Positions 28,071 through 39,936 of a stretch of 64,000 bases of DNA are shown here, in pieces. The notes under the pieces were generated by a model. That model saw only the letters and a list, made by a program, of their open reading frames with translations. It was not told the DNA's origin and made no database searches. The translations under genes were made by a program, and so were the position numbers. Source of the stretch: Deltaproteobacteria bacterium (GTDB lineage: Bacteria; Desulfobacterota; Binatia; UBA9968); assembly GCA_016874755.1 (NCBI GenBank), contig VGTH01000004.1, positions 124,001 through 188,000 on the forward strand, given 5' to 3'. Position 1 is the stretch's first letter, and the number at the start of each line of letters is the position of its first letter.

Positions 28071-28609
28071 GCCTGTTGGACCTTCTCGCTCCCGCCCAGG
28101 CGTGGGCGGCAGGTGGCGCCGGTCATCATCCGTCGATCGCCGATCTCATCTGGCCGCTCGGCAACTTTCTCATTTACCTGTTCATCATCGTTAAATTCGC
28201 ACTGCCGTTGGTGCGCGATTTTCTGCGCTCGCGCCGCCAGGAAGTGGTCGAGACGGTGCAATCCGCCTCCGCCAAAAAACAGGCCGCCGAAGCCCTAGTC
28301 AGCGAATACAAAGGCAAGATCGCCGGCCTCGACAAAGAAATCCAAACACTCGAAAACACTTTGCGTGACGAAGGTCAGCGCGAAAAGACCAAGCTTGTCG
28401 ACGAAGCCAACGCGATGGCGACAAAAATTAAAGACGATGCGCGCTTTCTCGCCGACCAAGAAGTTAAGATGGCGCGGCAAAAAGTGCGCGAAGAGATGGC
28501 CAATCGCGCCGAAGCGAGCGCGCGCGAGTTGGTCCAGCGCAACCTCTCGGCGGCTGACCAGGGCCGTTTGGTGGACGACTTCATTCAAAGCATTGGACAG
28601 GCCCGATGA
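28067..28609 (+). CDS. atpF: ATP synthase subunit b
   Basis: A 180-residue stalk subunit. After a short N-terminal stretch with alanine- and glycine-rich sequence, the membrane helix 'LIWPLGNFLIYLFIIVKFA' (residues about 27-45) leads into a long amphipathic helix ('VETVQSASAKKQAAEAL'). It uses a GTG start inside the end of the b' gene and overlaps the atpH start by ATGA, so the three genes b', b and delta are translationally coupled. Confidence 0.92.
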   Translation: MSLLDLLAPAQAWAAGGAGHHPSIADLIWPLGNFLIYLFIIVKFALPLVRDFLRSRRQEVVETVQSASAKKQAAEALVSEYKGKIAGLDKEIQTLENTLRDEGQREKTKLVDEANAMATKIKDDARFLADQEVKMARQKVREEMANRAEASARELVQRNLSAADQGRLVDDFIQSIGQAR

Positions 28610-29145
28610 TCGAAGGCAGCCTAGCGAGACGTTATTCCCGCGCGCTTTTCCAGCTGGCCAACGAGGCCCGTCAGGAAGACGGCGTCGGCACGGAGATCGA
28701 GCAGTTCAATGCGGCCTATAACAGCTCTGAGCTGCAGCAAGTTCTAACCAACCCGGCCTTCGGCGTCGATGTCCGCAAAAAAATTCTCAGCCAAGTGATG
28801 CAGTCGCAGCAGTTTTCGTCGTTGACCGTGCGCTTTCTGTCGCTGCTTTTGGAACGCGATCGGCTGGCGCATCTGGGCGGCATCGTTAGCTGCTATCGTC
28901 GATTGTTGAATCAAGCCAAGGGGCGTGTCGAAGCCAAGGTGGTCAGTGCCAGCGCCCTCGATGACGGTATGGTCGAGCGCGTGCGCACGCAGCTGCGGGG
29001 CATATCCGGCAAGGAAGTCGTGCTGCAGCAGGAGGTCGATCCTAACCTGCTGGGCGGCCTGCTGGTCGAGTTGGAAGGCAAAGTTTACGACGGCAGCGTG
29101 CGCACCCAATTGGAAAAGATGAAGCAGCGCATCGCCCGCGCCTAG
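28606..29145 (+). CDS. atpH: ATP synthase subunit delta
   Basis: A 179-residue delta (OSCP) subunit that links the stalk to the top of F1. The N-terminal 'SLARRYSRALFQLANE' and the C-terminal 'VVLQQEVDPNLLGGLLVEL' signature (family form 'DPxLIGGxxxxxG') are both present. The start overlaps atpF by 4 nt. It is followed by a 144-nt spacer containing an inverted-repeat element before atpA. Confidence 0.94.
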   Translation: MIEGSLARRYSRALFQLANEARQEDGVGTEIEQFNAAYNSSELQQVLTNPAFGVDVRKKILSQVMQSQQFSSLTVRFLSLLLERDRLAHLGGIVSCYRRLLNQAKGRVEAKVVSASALDDGMVERVRTQLRGISGKEVVLQQEVDPNLLGGLLVELEGKVYDGSVRTQLEKMKQRIARA

Positions 29146-29164
29146 TGTGTGAAAAGTAGCAGCT

Positions 29165-29262
29165 GAAAACGGAACATGCTTCGACAAGCTCGGCATGAGC
29201 GGTCAACGGACATACATCCGAGTCCGTTCGTCCTGAGACCTGTCGAAGGACTCCGACAGTGT
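29165..29262. repeat. Inverted-repeat element in the atpH-atpA spacer
   Basis: One arm around 29175-29202 reads CATGCTTCGACAAGCTCGGC and onward to ATGAGCGG; the other arm (29224-29253) is its imperfect reverse complement, CCGTTCGTCCTGAGACCTGT and onward. The whole can fold into a long hairpin. Related elements are at 38581-38697 and 18257-18284. The atpA ribosome site (AAGGAG) lies just after it and is intact. Confidence 0.85.
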
Positions 29263-29289
29263 TTCGTGGAGTTTCTAAGGAGCAAATAG

Positions 29290-30797
<1,508 letters not shown>

Positions 30798-30798
<1 letters not shown>

Positions 30799-30860
30799 TT
30801 TCGAGTTTTGGGTTTCGAGTTTCGTGTTGAACCCGTAACCCGAAACGCGAAACTCGAAAC
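30798..30860. repeat. Inverted repeat of GTTTCGAGTTT units in the atpA-atpG spacer
   Basis: Direct GTTTCGAGTTT-type units on the left face reverse-complement AAACTCGAAAC units on the right, so the whole 63 nt can form a hairpin. It begins at the atpA stop codon and ends 12 nt before the atpG start. A second copy of the same family lies at 31738-31800. Confidence 0.88.
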
Positions 30861-30871
30861 ACCACGAACCC

Positions 30872-33236
<2,365 letters not shown>

Positions 33237-33306
33237 GAAGGCAACAGGCGAAAGGCAACAGGCAACAGGAAGAGATTCGGAGGCCGGGAGGCCCTGTTGC
33301 CTGGGA
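33237..33306. repeat. GGCAACAGG repeat with inverted copy in the atpD-atpC spacer
   Basis: Three GCAACAGG units in direct order (33241 onward) are followed by CCCTGTTGCC at about 33292-33302, the reverse complement, so a hairpin can form. The family differs from the GTTTCGAG elements of the two previous spacers. It ends 7 nt before the atpC ATG, and no ribosome site is visible there. Confidence 0.8.
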
Positions 33307-33313
33307 TTTCAGA

Positions 33314-33730
33314 ATGGCAGACAAAATCAGACTGAGAGTGGTGACGCCTAGCCGAATGCTCCTCGACGAGGAGGTCGACGAAGTCACTGGGCCGGGCGAG
33401 TTGGGTGAGTTCGGCGTGTTGCCGAACCACATTGCGTTTCTGACCAACTTGGTCCCCGGCGAGATGACTTATCTGCAGGGCGGCACACGTCATGTGCTGT
33501 CGGTCAGCGGCGGCTATGCCGAGGTGCTCGACAACGTGATGACCGTTTTGTCGCCTGCGGCCGAGTTCGCCACCGAGATTGACACCGCCCGTGCGCAGCG
33601 CGCCAAGGAGCGCGCCGAGAAACGCATGGGCGAGGTGAGCTGGGAAGACGCCGAGTTTGCGGGACTCGAAGAAGCGCAGCGCCGGGCCAACGCGCGGCTG
33701 CAGGTTGCTACCCGTCAAGCGAGAAGATAA
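33314..33730 (+). CDS. atpC: ATP synthase subunit epsilon
   Basis: A 138-residue epsilon subunit: N-terminal beta-sandwich ('LRVVTPSRMLLDEEVDEVT', then 'GELGEFGVLPNHIAFLT') and a C-terminal two-helix domain ('AQRAKERAEKRM', 'AQRRANARLQVA'). Epsilon couples the rotor and can inhibit ATP hydrolysis. No clear Shine-Dalgarno sequence precedes the ATG, because the repeat element fills the spacer. Last gene of the operon; no atpB, atpE or atpI is in the window. Confidence 0.94.
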   Translation: MADKIRLRVVTPSRMLLDEEVDEVTGPGELGEFGVLPNHIAFLTNLVPGEMTYLQGGTRHVLSVSGGYAEVLDNVMTVLSPAAEFATEIDTARAQRAKERAEKRMGEVSWEDAEFAGLEEAQRRANARLQVATRQARR

Positions 33731-33764
33731 AAAGAGGCAAGCATAGAAAGAAGGAGAACGCCTT

Positions 33765-34898
33765 ATGGCCGAAGCAGCAAAACAAGAACCCGTCATTACT
33801 ATGTGGAGTAAGGAATTTACCTACGACCGCTGGATGAAATCGAAGGGCATTCCGATCCACAAGGGTTATTTCATTCCCGATCTGCGCACCATCGAGTTGG
33901 AATGGTGGGAAGAACGCGGCGCCAAATCCGCGTTCATTCAGCTGCTGGGCCAAGAGGGTGTCAGCGCCTCGCGCGTCACCGAAGTGCCGCCGGGGAAATC
34001 GTTGCCGCCGGTAAAGTTTGCCCTCGACGAGATCATCTATGTCTTAACCGGCCGCGGTTTAACCACGGTTTGGGCCAACGACAACAGACCGAAAAAGAAT
34101 TTCGAATACCAGGAACATTCGATGTTCTTGGTGCCGCGCAATCACTGGCACGTCTTCAGCAACATGACCGGCGATAAGCCGCTGCGGCTGTTTCATTACA
34201 GCTACATGCCGATGGCGATGTCTGCGCTTCCCGAGCCAGACATGTATTTCAACAACCCCTACGAACCGAAAATCACCGCCGATCAAGGCGACTTCTATTC
34301 GGAAGCGAAGATGGTTCAAGCGAAAGACGCCGACGAAGGCTTGGGCATGCGCGCCTTCTGGTACGGCAATTTCTTCCCCGACATGCGCGCCTGGAACAAG
34401 CTCGACGCCAACGAGCGGCGCGGCGCCGGCGGCAAGAGCGTGTTCATGCAGTTCCCCAATTCTGAATTGACCGCCCACATGTCGGTGTTCGCGCCGAAGA
34501 CTTATAAAAAGGCGCACCGTCACGGCCCCGGCCGCGCCATCATCATCCCCGCCGGCGAAGGCTATTCGATCATGTGGGAAGAGGGCAAAGAAAAGATCGT
34601 CTGCCCGTGGCACGAGTGCAGCATGATCACCCCGCCGGATAAATGGTTCCATCAACATTTTAACGCCGGCGGCGACATGGCACGCTACTTGGCGCTCCAT
34701 CCGCCGATGCAGTTCCACGGCCATGCGGAAAAAGTCGAAGACCGGGCCAAAGATCAGATCGAGTACCCGAACGAAGATCCGTTCATTCGCAAGAAGTTCG
34801 AAGACGAGTTGGGCAAGCGCGGCATCAAGAGCGAAATGCCGGCCGAATGCTACAGCAATCCAGAGTACGAGTGGTCGAAGGCGATGGGCAAACAATAG
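33765..34898 (+). CDS. Two-domain cupin protein (bicupin), copy 1
   Basis: A 377-residue protein with two cupin modules. The N-terminal module (residues about 75-150) has 'FALDEIIYVLTGRG' and 'NHWHVFSN' but lacks the HxH pair. The C-terminal module (about 235-325) has a convincing metal site: 'KKAHRHGPGRAIIIPAGEG' and 'KWFHQHFNAGG'. Layout and length resemble gentisate 1,2-dioxygenase-type bicupins, though the reaction is unknown. GGAG precedes the ATG. A close paralogue lies at 38734-39870, on the far side of a EutA-like gene and two EamA genes. Confidence 0.85.
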   Translation: MAEAAKQEPVITMWSKEFTYDRWMKSKGIPIHKGYFIPDLRTIELEWWEERGAKSAFIQLLGQEGVSASRVTEVPPGKSLPPVKFALDEIIYVLTGRGLTTVWANDNRPKKNFEYQEHSMFLVPRNHWHVFSNMTGDKPLRLFHYSYMPMAMSALPEPDMYFNNPYEPKITADQGDFYSEAKMVQAKDADEGLGMRAFWYGNFFPDMRAWNKLDANERRGAGGKSVFMQFPNSELTAHMSVFAPKTYKKAHRHGPGRAIIIPAGEGYSIMWEEGKEKIVCPWHECSMITPPDKWFHQHFNAGGDMARYLALHPPMQFHGHAEKVEDRAKDQIEYPNEDPFIRKKFEDELGKRGIKSEMPAECYSNPEYEWSKAMGKQ

Positions 34899-34934
34899 GC
34901 AGAATTACCAATCAACGACAAAAAAGGTCGGTTT

Positions 34935-34972
34935 GGAATCCCCGCTCCAGCGAGCGGGGATTCCTGTTATTG
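34935..34972 (+). terminator. 13-bp stem hairpin after bicupin 1
   Basis: GGAATCCCCGCTC (34935-34947) pairs perfectly with GAGCGGGGATTCC (34952-34964) across a 4-nt loop. The following TGTTATTGG is only weakly T-rich, so it is either an intrinsic terminator or an mRNA-stabilising hairpin. The remaining 245 nt up to the EutA-like gene hold nothing else I recognise. Confidence 0.6.
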
Positions 34973-35217
34973 GCGCCCGAGAATTTTGAGGTGCAGCGAG
35001 ATTGAGGCACAATCCTTCCGGACCGAAGGCAACAGAGTTGCGCTTACATGCCGCGATGTTGGGGCGACCTACGGATCGCCTGCGCTTTGCGAAGGACAGG
35101 GAAAGGGTCGAAAGATTGCACCAAGTGTCGAAGAACAACACGCGAGATTTGCGCTGAGGCCTTCACTCCTCCAGGATTGCACCGCAATCTCGCACTACCC
35201 AATCGTAGGAAAATAAA

Positions 35218-36762
35218 ATGGCAGAAAAAATACAGAGGCTACCCATGCACGACGATATTTACGATCACGACCATCCGGATAATTTTATTATCAAAGAAGA
35301 TGAGATCGTCACCGACATCGAAGGCTTGGAGATGTTCTCGCTTAAAAGCGTGGGCATTGACATCGGCTCTTCGACGTCGCACTTGATCTTTTCTTTGATC
35401 ACCCTGCGGCGCGAAGGCGCGTCGCTGTCGGGCAAATTCCGGGTGACCAATCGCGAGGTGCTCTATCGCTCGCCGATCATGCTGACGCCCTATCTGTCGC
35501 CGACCAAGATCGACACCGACAAGGTCAACGCTTTTATTCAGAACGCCTACAAGGAAGCCGGTTTGACGCCGGAAGACGTCGACACCGGCGCGGTCATCAT
35601 CACCGGCGAAGCGTTAAAAAAAGAGAACGCCCAGCCGATCGTCGAGAACTTCGCCAAGTACTCGGGCAAGTTCATCTGCGCTGCCGCAGGCCATAATCAC
35701 GAAGCGCTGCTCGCCGCTTATGGCTGCGGCGCCGTCGATCTGTCGAAGTCGGAACACAAAACCGTGCTCAACGTCGACATGGGTGGCGGGACGACGAAGT
35801 TCTCGCTCGTGGAAGACGGGGTGGTGACACAGACCGCGTCGATCAGCATCGGCGCGCGCCTGATCGCCTTCGACGAGAAAGATAAGATCACCCGCGTCGA
35901 AGACCCCGGCGGCACGATGATGAAAGAGCTTGGCCATGCGGTTGCGGTCGGTCAGACAATTTCCGATAAAATGAAAGAAGACTTCGGCGCCTACATGGCG
36001 AAGATTCTTTTCGAGACTATCGAGCAGGGGCCGACTTCACCAATGGCGAAATCGTTGATGGTCACGGCGCCGTTTGTCAATTACACCGGCTTCAAACAAG
36101 TGCAGCACCTGGTCTTCTCAGGTGGCGTGTCGGAGCATGTCTACGATCACGATCCCAAATCCTACGGCGACATTGGCCCAGTGCTCGGCCGCAACGTGCG
36201 CGATTATCTGAAAAAACTGCCCAAAGACGTCCTGCGCGAACCGGTGGAAGGCATCCGCGCCACCGTCATCGGCGCCGGTGAATACACCATCCAAGCGAGC
36301 GGCAACACCAGCTATGTGTCCAATGAGAAGGCTCTGCCGGTGCATGGTTTGAAAGTCATTCAAGCGCCGGTGCGCGAGGGCGAGTCGGTGGCGGCCGCGC
36401 TGCGGCAATCGCTGCGCAAGTTCGACCTGGAACACTTCACTGCCGGCCTTGCGCTGTCGCTCACGGTCGCCGGCGTGCCCGACTATCAATCGGTGCGGCG
36501 CATCGCCGAAGGCATTGCCGAGATTCTGAAAGACGCCGACGATGCCAAGTGCCCGCTCTATCTGACGTTGGATCTCGACATCGCCAAATCTCTTGGCGGC
36601 ATGTTGAAGGATGAGTTGAAAGTCAGCCGCGACATCATCGCCGTCGACGGCATCGAAGTCGGTGACTTGGATTATATCGACATCGGCGAATGTCTCGGCA
36701 TCACCGAAGTTATTCCGGTCACCGTCAAGTCGCTGATGTTCCCGACCTCAAGCAGCGACTAA
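35218..36762 (+). CDS. eutA: EutA-like ethanolamine ammonia-lyase reactivase
   Basis: A 514-residue ASKHA-fold ATPase. 'VGIDIGSSTSHLIFS' (residues about 45-59) and 'NVDMGGGTTKFSLVEDG' (about 182-198) are the phosphate-binding motifs, and 'VFSGGVSEH' is the third. EutA removes damaged cobalamin from ethanolamine ammonia-lyase. It is about 45 residues longer than enteric EutA, owing to an acidic, His/Asp-rich N-terminal extension. No eutB or eutC gene is in the window; the neighbours are bicupins and EamA transporters, so its client enzyme is either distant or different. Confidence 0.85.
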   Translation: MAEKIQRLPMHDDIYDHDHPDNFIIKEDEIVTDIEGLEMFSLKSVGIDIGSSTSHLIFSLITLRREGASLSGKFRVTNREVLYRSPIMLTPYLSPTKIDTDKVNAFIQNAYKEAGLTPEDVDTGAVIITGEALKKENAQPIVENFAKYSGKFICAAAGHNHEALLAAYGCGAVDLSKSEHKTVLNVDMGGGTTKFSLVEDGVVTQTASISIGARLIAFDEKDKITRVEDPGGTMMKELGHAVAVGQTISDKMKEDFGAYMAKILFETIEQGPTSPMAKSLMVTAPFVNYTGFKQVQHLVFSGGVSEHVYDHDPKSYGDIGPVLGRNVRDYLKKLPKDVLREPVEGIRATVIGAGEYTIQASGNTSYVSNEKALPVHGLKVIQAPVREGESVAAALRQSLRKFDLEHFTAGLALSLTVAGVPDYQSVRRIAEGIAEILKDADDAKCPLYLTLDLDIAKSLGGMLKDELKVSRDIIAVDGIEVGDLDYIDIGECLGITEVIPVTVKSLMFPTSSSD

Positions 36763-36788
36763 CAATGTGCCGCTGCGCGAGTCTCAAG

Positions 36789-36818
36789 AGGCCTCGCTAA
36801 ACGCGGGGCCTTTTTTTT
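36789..36818 (+). terminator. Intrinsic terminator after eutA-like gene
   Basis: GGCCTCG and CGGGGCC form a stem with one G-T pair around a CTAAACG loop, followed by eight T residues. It ends only 5 nt before the ATG of the EamA gene, so that gene either depends on read-through or has a promoter inside this very short region. Confidence 0.78.
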
Positions 36819-36822
36819 GCTC

Positions 36823-37683
36823 ATGGCCGAATACTATTCCCTTCAAGCCGCGCTGCTTTTTTCCATCGCGCACATTTTCGTGCGCCGCGGCCTGGTCGGT
36901 TCCAATGCCCTGACCGGTTCCGTTATTTCCCTTGGCACCAGCGCAGTGCTTTTCTGCACGATGGCTTTGTTGTGGGTACCGATCGCGCAGCATTGGAGGC
37001 CGGAGCTGGGCTATTTCATCGCCGGCGGCTTCTTTGCGCCGGCCATCGGGCAGACGCTCGGTTATATCGGCATGGAGCGCATCGGCGTCGCGCGCGCCTC
37101 GCCGATTGTCAATACGTCACCGCTCTTCTCATCGATCTTGGCGGTTTTGCTCCTCGGTGAAATCTGGGTGCAGCAGAACATCGCCGGCACACTGCTGGTG
37201 ATTCTGGGCGTGGTTATCTTGTCATCGAGCAGCGCAGCCAAAGAGCAATGGCACAAGAAGGATTTGATCTTTCCGATCCTTGCCGCTTTGGCGTTTGGCA
37301 TTTCTACGACGCTGCGCAAAACCGGATTGACCACGGTGCCGGTGCCGCTGTTGGCGGCGGCGGTGACGGTGGGCACGGCGTTTTTCGTCGTGCTCGGCAT
37401 CGTCCGGCTGCGCGGCGGCTTCCAAAAACTAAATTTCACCAAGACCAGCAGCGCCTGGATGTTCGCCGGCGCCATCGTCAACTCCGGCGCGATCCTGTCG
37501 TTTTTTTCCGCGTTAAGCGTCGGCAGCATCGTGCGGGTGGAGCCGCTGGTGGCTTGCAATCCGCTGCTGACGATGATCTGGGCGTCGATTTTCTTGCGCC
37601 AAATCGAAACTCTGTCGAGCCGAAGTGTGCTCGGCGGCTTAGTCACCGTGGCCGGCACGGTACTGGTAGTGATGGTCAAGTAG
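36823..37683 (+). CDS. EamA/DMT family transporter, copy 1
   Basis: A 286-residue drug/metabolite transporter with ten predicted helices and the internal EamA duplication ('GYIGMERIGVARASPIVNTS' in the first half, 'ALSVGSIVRVEPLVACNPLL' in the second). The ATG at 36823 has no visible ribosome site and directly follows a terminator. It is followed 7 nt later by a homologous gene of the same length. The substrate is unknown; export or uptake of the metabolite handled by the flanking bicupins is plausible. Confidence 0.85.
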   Translation: MAEYYSLQAALLFSIAHIFVRRGLVGSNALTGSVISLGTSAVLFCTMALLWVPIAQHWRPELGYFIAGGFFAPAIGQTLGYIGMERIGVARASPIVNTSPLFSSILAVLLLGEIWVQQNIAGTLLVILGVVILSSSSAAKEQWHKKDLIFPILAALAFGISTTLRKTGLTTVPVPLLAAAVTVGTAFFVVLGIVRLRGGFQKLNFTKTSSAWMFAGAIVNSGAILSFFSALSVGSIVRVEPLVACNPLLTMIWASIFLRQIETLSSRSVLGGLVTVAGTVLVVMVK

Positions 37684-37690
37684 GCAGGCC

Positions 37691-38551
37691 CTGGACATCT
37701 ATTTTTCCTTTCAAGCGGCGCTGTACTTCTCGATCGCCCATATCCTGATTCGGCGCGGGCTGACTGAGTCGAACGCGATGACCGGCGCGTTCATCTCGCT
37801 GTCCATGAGCGCCGTCGTGCTCTGGTGCGCGCTGCCGTTTTTCGTGCCGCTTTCGGCACTGGCCGATCCCGCCATATTGATCTTTGTTGCGGCGGGAATT
37901 TTTGCACCGGGTATCGGCCGGACTTTGAGCTATGTCGGTATCGAAAGAATCGGCGTGGCGCGCTCGGTGCCGATTGTTAACTCCTCGCCGATCTTCGCAT
38001 CGGTTTTTGCGGTGATCTTTCTCGCCGAAGCCTGGGTGCTACAAAATATCGTCGGCACCCTGCTGGTGATCGGCGGCATTGTGATACTTTCCATGGCCAA
38101 GCCGGCCCAAGGCGAATGGCGCAAGATCGATATCATCTATCCTTTGATCGGCGCGGTCGCGTTCGGCATCTCCACGACGCTGCGTAAGGCCGGGCTCGGT
38201 TACATCAATATCCCGCTGCTCGCCGCGGCGATGACGGCGGGTGCCGGCGCGCTGTTCTCGTTGGCGTTGCTCAAGTATCAAGGCGGCAGCAAGGCTTTTA
38301 AACTCACGCGCAATAGCGCCGCCTGGCTGTTTCCCGCGGGAGCTTTTAATACCGCGGCGATGCTGTCGGTATTCTTCGCCTTGAGCCACGGCAAAGTCGT
38401 CATCGTCGAGCCGCTGGTAAGCTCCAATCCGGTGTTGACGCTGACGCTGACGGCAATTTTCCTACGCGACGTCGAGTCGATCTCGCTGCGGGTCATCATC
38501 GGTTCCGCGCTGACGGTGACCGGGACGATCTTGGTGGTGCTGGTGAAATGA
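37691..38551 (+). CDS. EamA/DMT family transporter, copy 2 (probable CTG start)
   Basis: Paralogue of copy 1, with 'GIERIGVARSVPIVNSSPIF' and 'ALSHGKVVIVEPLVSSNPVL' aligning directly. The first ATG (37778) would remove 29 residues and the first helix. In the same frame upstream the sequence reads DIYFSFQAALYFSIAHI, matching copy 1's AEYYSLQAALLFSIAHI, and the position of copy 1's Met is taken by a CTG codon at 37691. With that start the protein has 286 residues, identical in length to copy 1. A stop at 37670-37672 rules out a much earlier start. It probably works as a pair with copy 1. Confidence 0.82.
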   Translation: MDIYFSFQAALYFSIAHILIRRGLTESNAMTGAFISLSMSAVVLWCALPFFVPLSALADPAILIFVAAGIFAPGIGRTLSYVGIERIGVARSVPIVNSSPIFASVFAVIFLAEAWVLQNIVGTLLVIGGIVILSMAKPAQGEWRKIDIIYPLIGAVAFGISTTLRKAGLGYINIPLLAAAMTAGAGALFSLALLKYQGGSKAFKLTRNSAAWLFPAGAFNTAAMLSVFFALSHGKVVIVEPLVSSNPVLTLTLTAIFLRDVESISLRVIIGSALTVTGTILVVLVK

Positions 38552-38580
38552 GCGCTATGGGATGATAGATTATCAGCTTT

Positions 38581-38697
38581 GCTGAAAAACCGATCGGGGT
38601 CCTTCGACAAGCTCAGGACGAACGGAATTGAAGTCTCAAACATGTCACAAAATCCGTTCATGCTGAGCTTGTCGAAGCATTCTTCGGGGTTTTCAGC
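38581..38697. repeat. 117-nt inverted-repeat element
   Basis: Starts with GCTGAAAA and ends with TTTTCAGC. Inside, GTCCTTCGACAAGCTCAGGA and onward to CGAACGG (38599-38625) faces CCGTTCATGCTGAGCTTGTC and onward (about 38653-38682), the near-perfect reverse complement. It is the most complete copy of the family also found at 29165-29262 and 18257-18284. It separates the second EamA gene from bicupin 2. Confidence 0.88.
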
Positions 38698-38733
38698 AGA
38701 ATCATTACCTAGATCTACTTTTTGGAGGAAATC

Positions 38734-39870
38734 ATGTCGAAGGCGATGCAGGGCGAGCGAAAAATGTGGAGCAAAGTGTACACCTACGACGAATGGATGG
38801 AAGCCCAGGGCGTGCCCATCTATCGCGGCTACTACATCGAGGATCTGCGCACGTTGCAGTTAGGGTGGTGGGATGCGCGGCAGTGCCATTCGGCATTCAT
38901 TCAATTGGTCGGGCAGGAAGGCGTGACTTCTGCCCGGGTGACCGAGATCCCCGCCGGCAAGACGCTGCCACCGCTCAAGTTCGCTCTCGATGAAATTGTT
39001 TACGTTGTCGAAGGCCGCGGCCTGACAACGATTTGGGCAGGAGATAAACGGCCGCGCAAGACCTTTGAGTGGCAAAAGCACAGCATGTTCTTGCTGCCGC
39101 ACAATTACACCCATCAGTTCACCAATATGCAGGGCGACAAGCCGGTGCGTTTGCTGCACTATAATTACATGCCGCTGACGTTATCAGGCGTGCGCGATGT
39201 CAATTTCATCTTCGGCAGCAATTACGAAAGCAACGACATCCAGAACGAGATGGATTTTTACTCCGAAGCCAAGATGGTCTCACAGAACCAGCTCGACGAG
39301 ACTTGGGGCCGGCGTGCCTACTGGTTCGGCAATTTCTTTCCCGACATGCGCGCCTGGGATAAGCTCGACACCAATGCGCGCCGGGGAGCCGGCGGGCGCA
39401 GCGTTTACATTCAATTTCCCGATTCAGAAATGTCGTGCCACATGTCGGTGTTCGACGCGCGGTTGTACAAGAAAGCGCACCGCCACGGCCCCGGCCGCGT
39501 CATTGTGATTCCGGTCGGGGAGGGCTACTCGATCATGTGGGAAGAGGGCAAAGAAAAGGTCGTGGTGCCGTGGCACGAAGCCAGCCTCTTCGTGCCGCCG
39601 AACAAATGGTTTCATCAACACTTCAACGCCGGCGGCGAACCGGCACGCTACCTGGCGCTTCACCCGCCCATGCAGTTCCACGGCCATGCGGAAAAAGTCG
39701 AAGACCGTGCCAAGGATCAGATCGAGTACTGCAACGAAGACAAATGGGTACGCGAAAAATTCGAGGGCGAGCTGGCGAGCCGCGGGCTGACTTCACTAAT
39801 GCCGCCGGAGGCGTATTCCAATCCCGATTTTGAATGGAACTGGAAGCCGTTTGTGCAGAGCGCGAAATAG
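38734..39870 (+). CDS. Two-domain cupin protein (bicupin), copy 2
   Basis: A 378-residue paralogue of the bicupin at 33765-34898, co-linear over its whole length. The C-terminal metal site is again 'KKAHRHGPGRVIVIPVGEG' with 'KWFHQHFNAGG'; the N-terminal module has 'FALDEIVYVVEGRG' without HxH. The ATG at 38734 lies 5 nt after GGAGG; an in-frame TTG at 38722 overlaps that site. Conservation of both copies around one locus suggests two related substrates or a hetero-oligomer. Confidence 0.85.
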   Translation: MSKAMQGERKMWSKVYTYDEWMEAQGVPIYRGYYIEDLRTLQLGWWDARQCHSAFIQLVGQEGVTSARVTEIPAGKTLPPLKFALDEIVYVVEGRGLTTIWAGDKRPRKTFEWQKHSMFLLPHNYTHQFTNMQGDKPVRLLHYNYMPLTLSGVRDVNFIFGSNYESNDIQNEMDFYSEAKMVSQNQLDETWGRRAYWFGNFFPDMRAWDKLDTNARRGAGGRSVYIQFPDSEMSCHMSVFDARLYKKAHRHGPGRVIVIPVGEGYSIMWEEGKEKVVVPWHEASLFVPPNKWFHQHFNAGGEPARYLALHPPMQFHGHAEKVEDRAKDQIEYCNEDKWVREKFEGELASRGLTSLMPPEAYSNPDFEWNWKPFVQSAK

Positions 39871-39892
39871 GAGCCGCGCACATTTTAGTCGG

Positions 39893-39921
39893 AAAGCCCC
39901 GCTCAACGCGGGGCTTTTTTT
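39893..39921 (+). terminator. Strong intrinsic terminator after bicupin 2
   Basis: AAAGCCCCGC pairs perfectly with GCGGGGCTTT across a TCAAC loop, with a run of T residues to 39921. The hairpin can also serve the converging binding-protein gene, since the A residues on the left give that strand a T-tract. Confidence 0.9.
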
Positions 39922-39936
39922 GGACGTGGTGAGCGG

